This document shows positions 22,116 to 33,548 of a stretch of 64,000 bases of DNA, one piece after another. The DNA comes from Botryosphaeria dothidea (lineage: Eukaryota > Ascomycota > Dothideomycetes > Botryosphaeriales > Botryosphaeriaceae), in assembly GCA_011503125.2 (NCBI GenBank), contig WWBZ02000022.1, positions 3,782,001 through 3,846,000 on the forward strand, given 5' to 3'. Under the pieces are notes generated by a model. It did no database searches and was not told the DNA's origin. It was given only the letters and a program-made list of their open reading frames with translations. Each line of letters starts with the position of its first letter. The stretch's first letter is position 1. The translations under genes and the position numbers were made by a program.

Positions 22116-25103
22116 GCTGACGGTCGGTGAGACACTGTTGGTCCTGTTGCGGGCCATGAGCACCTGTACCAAGACTTTTGTGAATGAGCTATTGACCGCA
22201 TTCTGGATAGATCGAAAATTGACTGCAACATGAATGAAAAACATATACATGCTTCTATGGGATGATGATCCATACGTCGAATATAATCATGTCACTTCTG
22301 CGATACGTTGCAGACTCATTGGGGGGTCAGTTCTCGCTCATACATGATGGACGTCCGGAAACTAATTTGACGGAAGATTCCCGCACGGGAAGAGGCCGTC
22401 TTTATCCAAGATTGGTCTCGGGGAGTTGTTCGCCTTTCGATGGCTGATGGCTGATTCTGATGCTTCTGCCTTTAATATCGCGATGCAAGCTTACCAAGTA
22501 AGTATAGGTACTCTCACGTGTTCGGCCGTACCGTCAAAACTTCAGCATATAAGACGGTTTGTCCAAGGTTTCGGGCAGACCACAATCCCGAAATTGCACG
22601 CATGGAGTTGAAAAAGCGGTGTCCGTCTACGAAAATAGAGCGAGACAATCGGACAAACTGCCCCGTCACCTAACACCTTGACATTCCAACATGACGATCA
22701 ATACGACGCCGCCCTGCACAATCGTATTCTCTCACATTCATAGGTGGTTTGTGTGAGTTAGAATTTGGCGTTTGGAGGCGAGGGAACCTTCCGAGACATC
22801 GACTTACATAAGTCATTCAAGGTTTTCAGGGTCCGAGATGGATCGCCCAGTCAGTTTGGGACCTTCGCCTATGCACGGATGAAACCGTCGAGGATTCGGG
22901 GCGAATTATGTCGTGCTTCTTACAAAACCCAATACCAGCACGCAGCCTGGTGAATATGAGGGGCGGAATGGTGTGGCGAAAGTGCTGATTGGGGGCTGGG
23001 CTGGGTGTGGCTGCCGCTGGCCGTCAGGGTCCTGCGGGAAGGCGGAAGAAAACGGTTGCGGGATGTTATAGAGTGCGCAAGGTGCCGGCTTGGTCTTGGA
23101 AGGGCAATCCATGATGCAAGAATGATTCAGGCGAGGAGACCACGCAAGTCATCACATAGTGGAAGTTGCCGCAAATTCTTTGCTCTGCTTCGAGAAGAAA
23201 TGCATCTAAGACTTCAAACGGGGGAAAAAGGCGAGCGGGCAGAAGGCTGAAGATCAAACGGATGGCGGGCGCAATTGATTGGGTCGAGTTATGCAAGATT
23301 GGGGCGCATCTGGGGCTGAAGGCTGCCTTTCCCGACGCAACGGCGGAGGGCGGCGTCACAAAGATGAATTCTGCATGAAACAGGACGCGTTCTTCGGACT
23401 CGGGTCTATTATTGACGGGTCGCGGTGAAAAGCGGCTTAGAGCAGGAATTAGTTGCACCTTGTTCCTGTGGCAGGCCTGACTCTTTCCCTGCATATGCTT
23501 TCATGAAGCAATCTATTAGTTCGCGGGACTGGGCTGCCCGTCTCGGCGGGGCTTTGTCCTGAGCGATGATGATGTCGGCCGTGGGCAGTCGCGGCGCATG
23601 TGAGGGGAGGGCGGGAGCCAGTCAGCGATGCAGGCGGACGGCTGTTGCGGGAGGCTCACTCGAGGGACAGGGATGGCGGGGCAAGCGTTGCAAGGCTAAT
23701 CGTGGAGCCGGAGGGGTGGCGACTATCCGCAGATGTTTAGCGCTGGAGTTAGTGAGCGCGCGGCCCTGCACCTGTAGCTCGGGCGGACCGCGGAGGGGGC
23801 TGCCGCTGCCGCAAGACGTCGTTGGCGAGCGGGCTGTGTCGCCTGGCCTTGCAGCAGCAGCAGAGCAGGCGATGTCTGATGTGCGAGGGTGGAGGAGCGA
23901 TGTTCGCGGGCCGAGCGCTGGCGTGTCGGGGCCGGTCATCGAGATGTGGGGCGCTGGCCAGGCTTGGCGCGGATCAGGTCAGTGCGCGGGCGGCGCTAAG
24001 CAGCAGGACCCGCACTTCTCCGGCCGGTCGACGAGGAGCTGTGGTCTGTGGGCTGAGAGGGCGGGGAGCTACTCTCTGACGATGGCGATGATGCAGCCCG
24101 TCGCCTGGCTACGTCGTCAGCGCCGCATCCCGATGTCCCCAAGCGTAGTGCCTGCGCTGGCGCTGCTGGCCTCGCGCCTGCCACTGCGACCACTGGGACG
24201 CCGGCAGCCGCTGCTAGGCGTGCAGGGGCTGGAGATAAGGCGTCATGTTACTTATCTGTAAGGCAATCGTTCCGCCGGGGATGCTCCCCACGCTTCCGCT
24301 GCGCCCGGCGTCGTGCGGGAGCTGCCAGAGCCAGCGCAGCACCGCACACGAATGCTGCGCACGCGAGCGCGCGAGTCGAGTCGAGCCGGAGCAGCAGCAG
24401 ACGGAGCAGCAACAGCAGCCGCACCAGCTACTGGCCAGCCCGCGGCCTGGCAAGCAGTGCGCCGTTCGCTAGCGCCCCAGGCCCTTGTCCCAGTCCAGCC
24501 TTTCTCACGCTTCTCCACGCCTAATTGGAACCACCCTTGCACCGAGCGGCACCACCAAGCGGGGATGCACGCCGCATCTCTTCCTTGTGCCACTGCGCTC
24601 CCCGAACTGCGACATTCTCCCAATTCATCCTTTTCCTCTCCTGTTCCCACTCACTCGACCGCAGACCGGTCGTCGTCTGGCCCCGTTTGTGCTACCCACG
24701 CCCTCCGCGCCAGCATCCGACTGCAGCACCACCTGCAGAACCGCGCCGCCTCGTCCCACCGAATTGACTGGCCCGCTGTGCGCCCGCCGACTGTTACTTT
24801 TATGCGCCGCCCGCGCAATCCAGCCCTCACAACCCCAAAGCACGCCTGCTGAACAGCCTCCCTGAGCGCTGCGCCTGCATCCCTCCTGCAACCCGTCCGC
24901 CATCCCGCTCCTGCGTCCGACGGCCGTTTGCGCCATCCACCCAGCCTGCAGACAGCCGTTGACCCCTCGCCGTTGCCCAATCGTCGCCTCGCGCGATAGC
25001 TGGACCTTTCGACGACTCTCCTCTCTCAACTCTCCGTCTTCGTTCTCTCGCTGAACGCGCATACCTCACCTGATCCTTACCCCTCGAGATCTCCCTCCAA
25101 GCA
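22116..25103. other. Long intergenic region between PPM2 and PPS1
   Basis: About 3 kb. It starts AT-balanced and becomes strongly GC-rich between 23.5 and 24.9 kb, with a CAG/AGC-rich patch near 24.39-24.43 kb and a C/T-rich approach to the PPS1 start. Overlapping frames on both strands look like random translation. I see no gene, but a transcribed leader or non-coding RNA cannot be excluded. Confidence 0.45.
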
Positions 25104-27517
25104 ATGGCTGCCGCAGTAGCCAGGGCACCGCCCCTGCCCGCTCGCTCCTCCACTCCGCCTCCACAATTGTCTCTGAATACCTCACCGCGAGGGACACCGG
25201 CCCCCGTGCCAAACAAGCACCTTCCAGTGTGTCACCCAGGGCCACAGCCCGTCCAACGCTTCGACACGCCCCCGGCATCGCCACCCGTAAAGAACAACGT
25301 TATCGAGACCTCCTCCTATATAGCTCCTCCAGACAACATTCCCAGAATCTGCGACGAGCCGGCTGTCTATTCGATCGACGCCCACACCGTTGCTCGCACA
25401 GTCGAACACTTGGCAACACAAGCATTGCCGGACCCGAAGCAGGTGTTCCCTTGGCTTCATGGCTTGCACGCCGAGAACCAAATACAGCTGGCTTTCTTCG
25501 TCCAGCGTAAAAGGTCTCTACGGAAGGTGCCGCGCTGCATTAGAGGCCTGACTATTGTCAAGGCTGGTGGAGATCTGAGCTGTGCTAAGCTCAAGGGCGC
25601 AGTCCCCCCGAGCGAGCTGCTCCTTGTACAGAACTCGCCCGACGAGGCTGCTCAATTTTTGGAGATTGACCCCAGAGATGGCTTCTCTGTCAGAAACTTC
25701 CAGATTCAAGCCTGTAAAATGGCCACTGTCTCGGACATTATTATTTACGGCGATGAAAAGACGCCGCGTGAAGAGGTTGTGAGATTGGCCAAGAAAATTT
25801 CTAGCGCTCAGAGAATCTGGAGGGAGAGGCACGTCGTCAACGGCTGTGAGGTACAAGATTTCAACACATTTGTCGTGTCTGGTAAGTTTTGAGTTAATTC
25901 CACACCTAAGTTTCACCATTCCTGACGCTCAGACGCAGATCCATTCAGCGCGTTCGAGGAGAACCATCCGGAACTCGTGGCTGTCGATGCCCGAGGCTGC
26001 ATGACTGGGAACGTCATGGATTTCTGTAAGCGCCCTTCACAGCCTATTTGCACAGAACAGGTGGCAGGATATTCCGACAGCAGAGCTTCGAAGGTGGTAA
26101 AACACGTGAGGAGTTGAATCATTTCGTCCCGATGCGAGGTTGAGGCATGACTAGTGCTCGTCCCGTCTCATCTGGAAGATTGGTTTCGGCATCCTCTTCA
26201 AGTGCTCTGCTTGCCGAACATCCTGAAACCAACCTGTTCGATATGTTCCTCTGCTAACGAATGCAGTTTACTGGGAGCGCTTGGAAATGTGCACCATGTC
26301 TGAGGCTTCTGAGATTAGCAACAATGTATTCCTTGGACCTACCCCTGATCCCGAACTGGGAATATCAACTGCGCATGACTTCGACGTCCTGATCGAAGCC
26401 AGCGATCAAGCGCAAGCACCAGATTCGCGAGCACTACAAGCCGCCTCCAAAATTCTTGAGAAGGCCAAAAGACCCACCCTCAGCCTATCATTTCCCTCAT
26501 CTGGCAGTATCATGCCGCCAACTTGGTCTCATGTTGAGGTTGATGGTCTGATGGACATGTGCCACTGGATTTACAGGATAGCCAATCCCATCGATGGTGC
26601 GGACTCTGGCATCGATGAAGATGGCGACATCGAAATGTCCGAGAAGACAAATAAAGCGAGGAAGTTCTTGATCCACTGCGCAGATGGTTACACCGAGAGC
26701 TCTCTTCTCGGACTCACATATTTCATGTTTGCGGAAGGTCTCCCTGTTCATGAGGCCTGGGTCCGTCTGCATCGGGATCGCGGTCGGAACTTCTTCGCAT
26801 ACTCTTCTGACGTGGCGCTTCTGACGAGCATTCAGCCACGAATCCTGCAGGAATCCCCCCGCTTTACTGGCTCAATTCTCACCCTTCAGGAGCCTGCTTG
26901 GCTCTCGAAACTCGACGGCAGCCTACCTAGTCGTATCCTACCGTATATGTATCTTGGCAACCTCAATCACGCTAATAATCCCGAACTTCTCAGAGAACTG
27001 GGTATCACGCGCGTACTCTCGGTCGGCGAGCCGGTCTCGTGGCCTAAGGAAACTCTTGAGGAGTTCGGGGTCGATAATTTACTTTATATCGACCGTGTAC
27101 AGGATAACGGCGTTGATCCTCTCACTGACGAATTCGGCCGCTGCCTCCGCTTTATTGAGCAGGGTAAAATTGATGGCACTGCAACTCTCGTTCACTGTCG
27201 TGTGGGGGTCAGCAGGTCTGCAACCATCTGCATCGCAGAGGTAATGAACGAGCTTGGGCTGAGCTTTCCTCGGGCGTACTGCTTTGTCCGTGCGAGAAGG
27301 TTGAACGTCATCATCCAGCCGCACCTGAGGTTCACGTGAGTTTTATCTCTTTGCTTTTTTCTGTTGCCTGATACTGATGCAAGAGAATAGTTACGAACTG
27401 CTCAAGTGGGAAGAATACCAACACCAACGCCGTGGTGAACCGGTCCGTCGCGAACTCGAGTGGGCTACGATCGCTCGTGAGATCGCACTAATGAATCGTC
27501 CGTACTCCAGGCAGTGA
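25104..27517 (+). CDS. PPS1: Dual-specificity protein phosphatase Pps1-like
   Basis: Four exons, 25104-25881, 25933-26025, 26267-27335 and 27391-27517, encode 688 residues. The catalytic P-loop is HCRVGVSRSAT with Cys601 and Arg607 (CX5R), inside a dual-specificity phosphatase domain of about 510-670 that begins SRILPYMYLGNLNHA. A second, degenerate P-loop-like segment, LIHCADGYTESSLL, lies at about 425-440: the arginine expected five residues after the Cys is a Glu, so it should be inactive. This two-domain layout (pseudo plus active) is that of fungal Pps1, which has been tied to cell-cycle and DNA-replication control in yeast. The first 60 residues are Pro-rich and disordered. Intron 2 is 241 nt; the others are 51 and 55 nt. 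Confidence 0.9.
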
Positions 27518-28564
27518 TTCTGACCCTATTATTCAGCATAAAATGCTGTGCATTTTCGGACGCAATATTCTATTGTCCACTGCGAGAATCCGCATTTCTT
27601 CGGCAATTAGGCTCACGTAGTTGAGCTCAAATGTCGCTATTGACCTTCACTTCTACCCTTAGGTATGCCAGGGGGAAAAGACTTACTTCTTTCGTTGTGG
27701 TTTCAAGGTGTATTGGATGGTCTTTCACTTTTGCCCAGTTCTACTCATTTTACTACTGGGATGTTTGCAAAGTTGATGTCTTAAGGTACTATCTTCTGAC
27801 AGTGTTTTTTTTTGCTCCCCTCTGAAATTAGGATCGAGAATGGGATTATGGGAAAGGTTCAGGAATAAGGATTGGCTTTACATTGGACAGAAAGGATATC
27901 GGGCAATTTTGTTATCCTCTGGAAAAGAGGTTGGATATGATTTATGATCACTCATGAAAGGGATTTGCAATTCTCTGCGAGCAGCTGCTGGATCAAGGTT
28001 CGTTTTCTTTCGTGTGTGTTGTTCAGACGATCGGAATACTCTTGGAAACGGCTCGTAGTAGTTGGCAATCGCGTTGTGCGCGGCTACTTTGACATTTGTT
28101 TTGCCCATCGCGTCCGATTCTGCTTTCTCAAGCTCTGCTGATGCTTTTGCATGTTGATTTCCCTGTTGATGAGGACTTTAGTACTTTGATTCATGCATTC
28201 AATCCAAACCTGGAAACACTTTGTTCTTTCTATTTCATCCTTCTTCCCTACTTGAGATGCATACGTGAATGTCTGAGGGCCCTGCATGAATGCTGATTGG
28301 CTCTGCCATTTCTGGTCCGCAGAAAGATATTGCCTCGCACGCAAATTTCAGCAAGAGCAGCGCCATGTAACCCTTACTATGAAGTGGCCATCATGATTCA
28401 AACCTCGCAAACGGGGCTAACACCGCACGTCCACTTATTTCCGTGTGCTCAGACTTGAATCTTCGATCTTCGTGCAGCAGGCACAATTTCAGACGTACAC
28501 CAACTGTTGCGCTCGCTAGTCCGTTTGCCAACTCATGCTCCCCTTCCATGCCGTGAACATTGGC
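27518..28564. other. Convergent intergenic region, AT-rich
   Basis: About 1 kb between the 3' ends of PPS1 and the first LPxEIR paralogue. It is AT-richer than its surroundings, with T-runs expected of 3' ends. I see no gene. Confidence 0.5.
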
Positions 28565-29713
28565 TCATAAGGAGAATTCCACATATTCTGAGATAGACCT
28601 GGCGAGCCTTCTCATCGCTGCATGAGACTCAGGGGTATTCATGTCCATATCATCGAGTGCCTTGCATAACCTCACTTCCGGTGCATCCTCAGCAGCGGGT
28701 TTTCCAGCTACCAACCACTCATTGTAAGCCGCCTTGATGTTCGCATAGAGTCTCTTGAAAGAAAGGTCTGGTTCGATGTACAAGTAGAGTCCTTGGCAAG
28801 CCTGGTCGATGTCTTGGACGTATTTCCTGTGAATGCAGGTTAGAGTATAGGAGAAGCATAGATGCGTTTGAACCAACCAAAACTGTAGATCTCTCGTCAT
28901 GCTGCAGAATTCCTTGAGCTCTCCAGTGCGCGCACTCAGCCGGTCGATGCGTTCCGCGTATTCGAAGACTTGGTGCGCATAATAATCTTCGCTCTGAGCG
29001 TCCCAAAAGCCTATAGTGACAATCTTTCTCACTATTTTGATATTGCCGCTTTTCTCGGGACGAAATTTCATGAAGCGGGAGGATGTGTAAACCTGGTCTT
29101 TGTCTAATTTCAACATTGAATCGACATTATCCCAGGCTAGCCGAAGGGTCAACTCTTTCAACCCAGAAAGACAATGGACTGCAGTATTGACCTCCGATTC
29201 TATTTGCCTGTTATTTCTTTCCAAAGAGATATTGTCGTCACTAAAGTCGATGACTAATTCGTACTTCGTTACTTGGTGGAAATGCTTTGTCGAGATTGAG
29301 TTGGTCAACAAAACCAGGTCAAACTCGTGCGAGAAATGATATCCGATGACTTTGCATTTCGCAAGCGCAACTTTGAGGTACTCTCTCTCGATTTGACGGC
29401 TCGCCCACCTTAACGTATGCGCTCGTCCTTGTGTGAGGGCATCAGAAAGTATAGGCGTATCCCTGCGGACAAAGGGACGCGGAAACCTTTCGTCCTCTTC
29501 ATGGCAGAAGACCAGAACCCACTCATAAATCATATCGCGTATCTCGCACGGGAGTGCTAGAAACCGGGATGGGGTAGACGCCTGGCCACGGCGCGGACGC
29601 CGGGCACCGTTAGCAGTGTTGCTGGCCATCGGGGAGGCGCCGTTGGTGCTTTGGTCGATTCTTCGGCAGATGGTTGCCTTGATCTTGATTTTGGTGTCGT
29701 GGAGGGGTGTCAC
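28565..29713 (-). CDS. LPxEIRxxIYE (2EXR/F-box-like) family protein, paralogue 1
   Basis: Two exons on the minus strand, 28878-29713 and 28565-28826, give 365 residues; Met at 29629 is an alternative start (337 aa). The motif FLALPCEIRDMIYEWVL follows a basic disordered leader. Shared with the two paralogues in this window are a central LKELTLRLAWD segment, RDLQFWKY and a C-terminal AYNEWLVAGKP. The 51-nt intron (28827-28877) keeps the frame open if retained, so a simple frame reads straight through it; I infer it because removal restores RDLQFWKYVQDI, matching paralogue 2 (RDPNYWKFYQEC), and because paralogue 3 has an intron in the same Trp codon. The function is unknown; LPxEIR modules are common in fungal proteins of F-box or 2EXR type, often lineage-expanded. 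Confidence 0.8.
   Translation of the reverse strand: MTPLHDTKIKIKATICRRIDQSTNGASPMASNTANGARRPRRGQASTPSRFLALPCEIRDMIYEWVLVFCHEEDERFPRPFVRRDTPILSDALTQGRAHTLRWASRQIEREYLKVALAKCKVIGYHFSHEFDLVLLTNSISTKHFHQVTKYELVIDFSDDNISLERNNRQIESEVNTAVHCLSGLKELTLRLAWDNVDSMLKLDKDQVYTSSRFMKFRPEKSGNIKIVRKIVTIGFWDAQSEDYYAHQVFEYAERIDRLSARTGELKEFCSMTRDLQFWLVQTHLCFSYTLTCIHRKYVQDIDQACQGLYLYIEPDLSFKRLYANIKAAYNEWLVAGKPAAEDAPEVRLCKALDDMDMNTPESHAAMRRLARSISEYVEFSL
28827..28877 (-). other. Stop-free 51-nt intron in paralogue 1
   Basis: The donor GTTGGT, branch point CTAAC and acceptor TTCACAG all fall within a frame that stays open. Length divisible by three means retention adds 17 residues (beginning LVQTH) instead of truncating the protein. 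Confidence 0.7.
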
Positions 29714-30994
29714 AAGGTGTGAGATGGCACCGGAAGTAAGCGTCAGCAGCGAGATGATGAAGTGACGCGGGTTTGGTGTGGAAGAGCGCAGTGTGAGCTA
29801 CAGATGTGACTTGGGTGCTGCCAGGCCCCCAAAAGCTTGCCGAGCCCACTCGGGAGTGGGGATTTGTGGTTTAGTCGATGAAGGTGGTAATTCTTCGTAC
29901 CTCCGCAGGCGTGAGAGAAGTGTTTGTGCAGCGTGCAGGCACCAGGCTTGGAAGGAAGGTGCAGGTCAGGCCAAAGTCCCGTTAGGGCAACGACGCCAGC
30001 TCTGGAAGCTGTAACCTGTTAACGAGCTTGTTACTTCACCAAAGGCGAGTGTGCCACTGTCTCAGTGGATGCAGCTGGTTTTCTCTTCCGTGACCATGTA
30101 AAAACTCACTGTGAATTACGACAGCGCGTTAGAGGCGAAGGATTGCAATACGCCAGAATATTCTTACATCCACTTAGTGTCTACATTTTCGCCCAGGCAA
30201 GTGTTCCAAAATCCACTCACGCCCTTGAAGAAGCTGTTACAATATTCTCGGCAGGATTGACATCGTGAGGGGCAGAGATTGACGGTTCTTTCATATGTAG
30301 TGTTGGGGACTCCCAAATTCCGTGTAGTTCAAAAATTACTCACGGAAATCGTAGGCATCTATCAGGACGTAGTTTCTATCAATATTGTTGACGATTTACA
30401 TCCGGATGAGTACTCCAGGTCCTTATGAGAGAAAATGAGATGTTTGTGCTGCTGCTTAAGGTCGTGGACTGGCTTCTGTCTGTTCGCGCAGCAAAAGTGA
30501 GGCGTCAACTATGGGCTTCGTTCTTGAAGAAGGCTTCAAACAAGGCAACTAACGTCCAAATCGTTCATTGCCACATTTCGCGCTCGAGGAGTCCGCAAGA
30601 AATGTACGTACCAGCCAATGGTATCCAGTGCCAGACTCAACGATGGCACTGCGTTCATGATAAGGCCTCAACTCAACAATCTGCCGCAAGTGACGGGACT
30701 TCGCTCTTCTTCGTTCTTCCAGGCGCATGCGATACCCGATCGTATTTCGTCAGGTCTTTCTCTTAAATCATAACCGTTTTTCATCAACAAAAACCGCATC
30801 CAGCGCAGCACCGTTGTCAAGTCCCTTGTCCAGTCTCGTTCAAGCAACGCTCGCTCTGGTATCCCCATCCGGTCCCAAGAATCCATTCTAATCCCGCCAA
30901 AAGCACGACCAGAACGCCGCATTTCCGTCCAAAGAATGCCCTTGAGGCAAAGTTGTTGCGCGCATGCCCCCGTCCTCACGGATCTCAACGATTG
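29714..30994. other. Intergenic region between paralogues 1 and 2
   Basis: About 1.3 kb separating two minus-strand paralogues in tandem. Short frames only; I see no gene and no remnant of a further copy. Confidence 0.45.
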
Positions 30995-32095
30995 TCAATC
31001 GCCCACGACCCAATCCACGGCCTCCTTCCACGTCGGCTTGCCCTTCGAAACCCACAAGGCGTATCCCTTTTCCGCGCTGGCCCGCGCCTCGGCATACGAG
31101 ATGGCGCGCTCGTTGTGCATGACCCAGTTCTTGCCGGCGTTCAGGCACTCCTGGTAGAACTTCCAGTAGTTGGGATCCCGGACGAACTCGGACACCTTCT
31201 CCAGGCGGCCGGTGCGCTGGCAGATGCGGTCGACGCGCTCCATCAGCTCGAGCACGTGGGTGCCGTCGATGTACGTCTGGCCGCCGTCGTCGTTGAAGTC
31301 CGGGGTGACGAGCTTGGTCAGCCGGCAGAGGCGCGGGTGCTGATGCGCATATAGCGGCTGATAGGAGAGGAAGCGCGAGAAGTCGAAGCCGCTGGTGAGG
31401 AACTTCTGCAGGCGTGGGTAGGGTGGCAGCACCAGGCGGAGGGTCAGCTCGCGCAGAGCGGGCATAGCGGGCAAGGCCTTCTCGAGCGACGTCTCGAGGT
31501 TGAATTGTTTGAGGGCGAGCGACTGGGAGAGCGGCAAGTTGCCCAGGTAAAGCACCCACTGCGGCATGAAAGGGTCTCCCACGACGTCGGTGAAGTCCGT
31601 CTGCACCTCCCAGTTGCGCAGGTGCTGCAGCAGGCCGGCCTGCTGCAAGGCGCGTCGCTTGGGCCAGCCGCCGATGGACAGCTTGAGTTCGCAGCTGTCC
31701 TCGGGGCCCAGCTCGCCCTGCAGCTGGCAGTACTTGTAGACAGCCTCGACGTACTCGGCGTGGACTTGCCGGTTGACGAGCAGCAGCATGCGGGCCGGGC
31801 CGTATGTTAGGGCGTCCATGAGCAGCGGGCGGGCCGTGGCGTAGTCGTTGCCCACTGCTGGCCTGCGGGAAGCATATAGGACGAACTCGTAGACGAGGTT
31901 CCGTACCTCGCGCGGCAGACCCAGCAACGATGCTCGAGCAAGGGCTTCCCGCTGGCCCGCCCCCGCGTCCGGCGGGACCTCGTCTGGTGTTGTCGTCGAA
32001 GCGCGCGGCATCCTGCGATGCACCTGGGCGTCGTGCTCGTGGGATTTCCAGCTCAGGCTTTGCGACGGATCCAGAGGCAAAGGACGGTCTGACAT
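30995..32095 (-). CDS. LPxEIRxxIYE (2EXR/F-box-like) family protein, paralogue 2
   Basis: A single exon of 366 residues from the ATG at 32095 (MSDRPLPLDPSQ); the frame is open up to Met 32275, but the extra residues are not family-like. Motifs in order: LLGLPREVRNLVYEFVLYAS, LMDALTYGPARMLLLVNRQV, RNWEVQTDFTDV, LRELTLRLVL, RDPNYWKFYQ and GYALWVSKGKP. These line up with paralogues 1 and 3. In contrast to both, there is no intron at the RDxxYW position: the Trp codon is continuous. The 5' half is very GC-rich. Function unknown. Confidence 0.8.
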   Translation of the reverse strand: MSDRPLPLDPSQSLSWKSHEHDAQVHRRMPRASTTTPDEVPPDAGAGQREALARASLLGLPREVRNLVYEFVLYASRRPAVGNDYATARPLLMDALTYGPARMLLLVNRQVHAEYVEAVYKYCQLQGELGPEDSCELKLSIGGWPKRRALQQAGLLQHLRNWEVQTDFTDVVGDPFMPQWVLYLGNLPLSQSLALKQFNLETSLEKALPAMPALRELTLRLVLPPYPRLQKFLTSGFDFSRFLSYQPLYAHQHPRLCRLTKLVTPDFNDDGGQTYIDGTHVLELMERVDRICQRTGRLEKVSEFVRDPNYWKFYQECLNAGKNWVMHNERAISYAEARASAEKGYALWVSKGKPTWKEAVDWVVGD

Positions 32096-33548
32096 TGTGA
32101 GCCTCGAAATTAGCGGCATTTTCGCAGCTCGTGGGAAGTGGAGAGGCGGTCGACGAGCAGGGATGTTGGGCAATGATCTGTTGCACAGCCACGCTGAGGG
32201 CCGGGGTAAACCAATCATATCAGTCCAAGCGGCTACGTTAAAATTAAGTAGGCGCGCAAAATTCTGTATGGCCATTCAGAAGGGCCGAACGAGGGCGTGT
32301 TTTGTCTCGCAGACGAGCTGCCTGCCCGGCAGACGCAGGTCTTCCGTGTGAAGCGCCAAGCGCTTAGTTTTTTGGTGTTGTAAAGGGAACGCTAACGCTA
32401 AAAGTTACCCAATTAGGCAAGTACTCGCTCTCCGGGGGTGTTGTCCATGCTGCGCGGCCCGCCGTGTCCTCGACGCCGTTTCCAGCCCCTCGAGCGCTCT
32501 CGCGGGACCGTCGCCGTGTCGACGCTGCAGTCTGCCCAGGCGTAGGCCCCCGGAGTCACATGGCAGCGCGCGTGGAAGCGTCCCTCAGAGCACATGCGGT
32601 CCGCGACGATCCCTGGCCTTTCGGGTGACTTGCCGGGTGCAGATGCTACACGTACATACACACAGCATCCGACGCGCGCTCTCACGGAACGCAAGATCGA
32701 CCGCATCGCGGCCATGCGAGCGAGCTGCTGACATCAACAGCTGCCATCTGACGCCGCGCAAGATCTTGCCACCCGTCTTTCGAAAAAAGGACGCACGGAT
32801 CCGCGCGCCGATCTCCGCAGTGTCACCTCATGGTGAACGGCGACGTCGAGGCACAAAGCGGCGTTGCAGCAGAGACGCTCGACTGCGCGCTGCAATAGGG
32901 TCGTCTTCACCGCGGGCATTTCTGCTGGATCACAACGACCCGAGGCATCGTCTGACCGCTCTCGGGCCTCGCGCAACGCTTCCCGTCGGCTCTCCGACCA
33001 CCCTCTGCGAGGGGGCCATGGCCACCGCATATCGATTGCGGCCCGACCGAACGAGCCCCCGCAAATCGGCAATTGCGCCCTTTTCACTAAGCTTACCGCC
33101 AATCACCTCTCGTCGGTTTGACGCACGCGTTTCAGGTTTTCGGCAGTGGATGTCGTCGTCAGATCTGCGGTGAGGTCGTTGTCCGCCGAGATACGAATCA
33201 TTGAACCCCGTCCGCCGACAGGGATCTTGACGGAGCCTCGGCAATAAGCACGGATATAAAATGGCGGAATGATCAGACCAAGGGTTCTAGGGAATCTTTG
33301 AAATTCCAAATTTTTTGTCTCCTCTACCCGTTGTGCCTGCCATTGTGACTCCAGACACCGTGCCAATGGTATCAAAAATACAAAGTTGGGAAATGAAAAA
33401 GACACCTTGCTTCTTCACGCATAAGCTCGCCCCAGAGTTTCGCACGCTTATCACCTCCTCATAAGCTCTATCCAAGCATCCGCCAAGTTCTCCGCGGCCA
33501 AATACCCCTCAATTCCCCGAATATACCCCGGTGCCATGTCCTTCTCAA
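32096..33548. other. Intergenic region
   Basis: About 1.45 kb between paralogue 2 (its promoter) and the 3' end of CLP1. Frames up to 182 codons overlap on both strands and have shuffled-looking composition. I see no gene. Confidence 0.45.
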
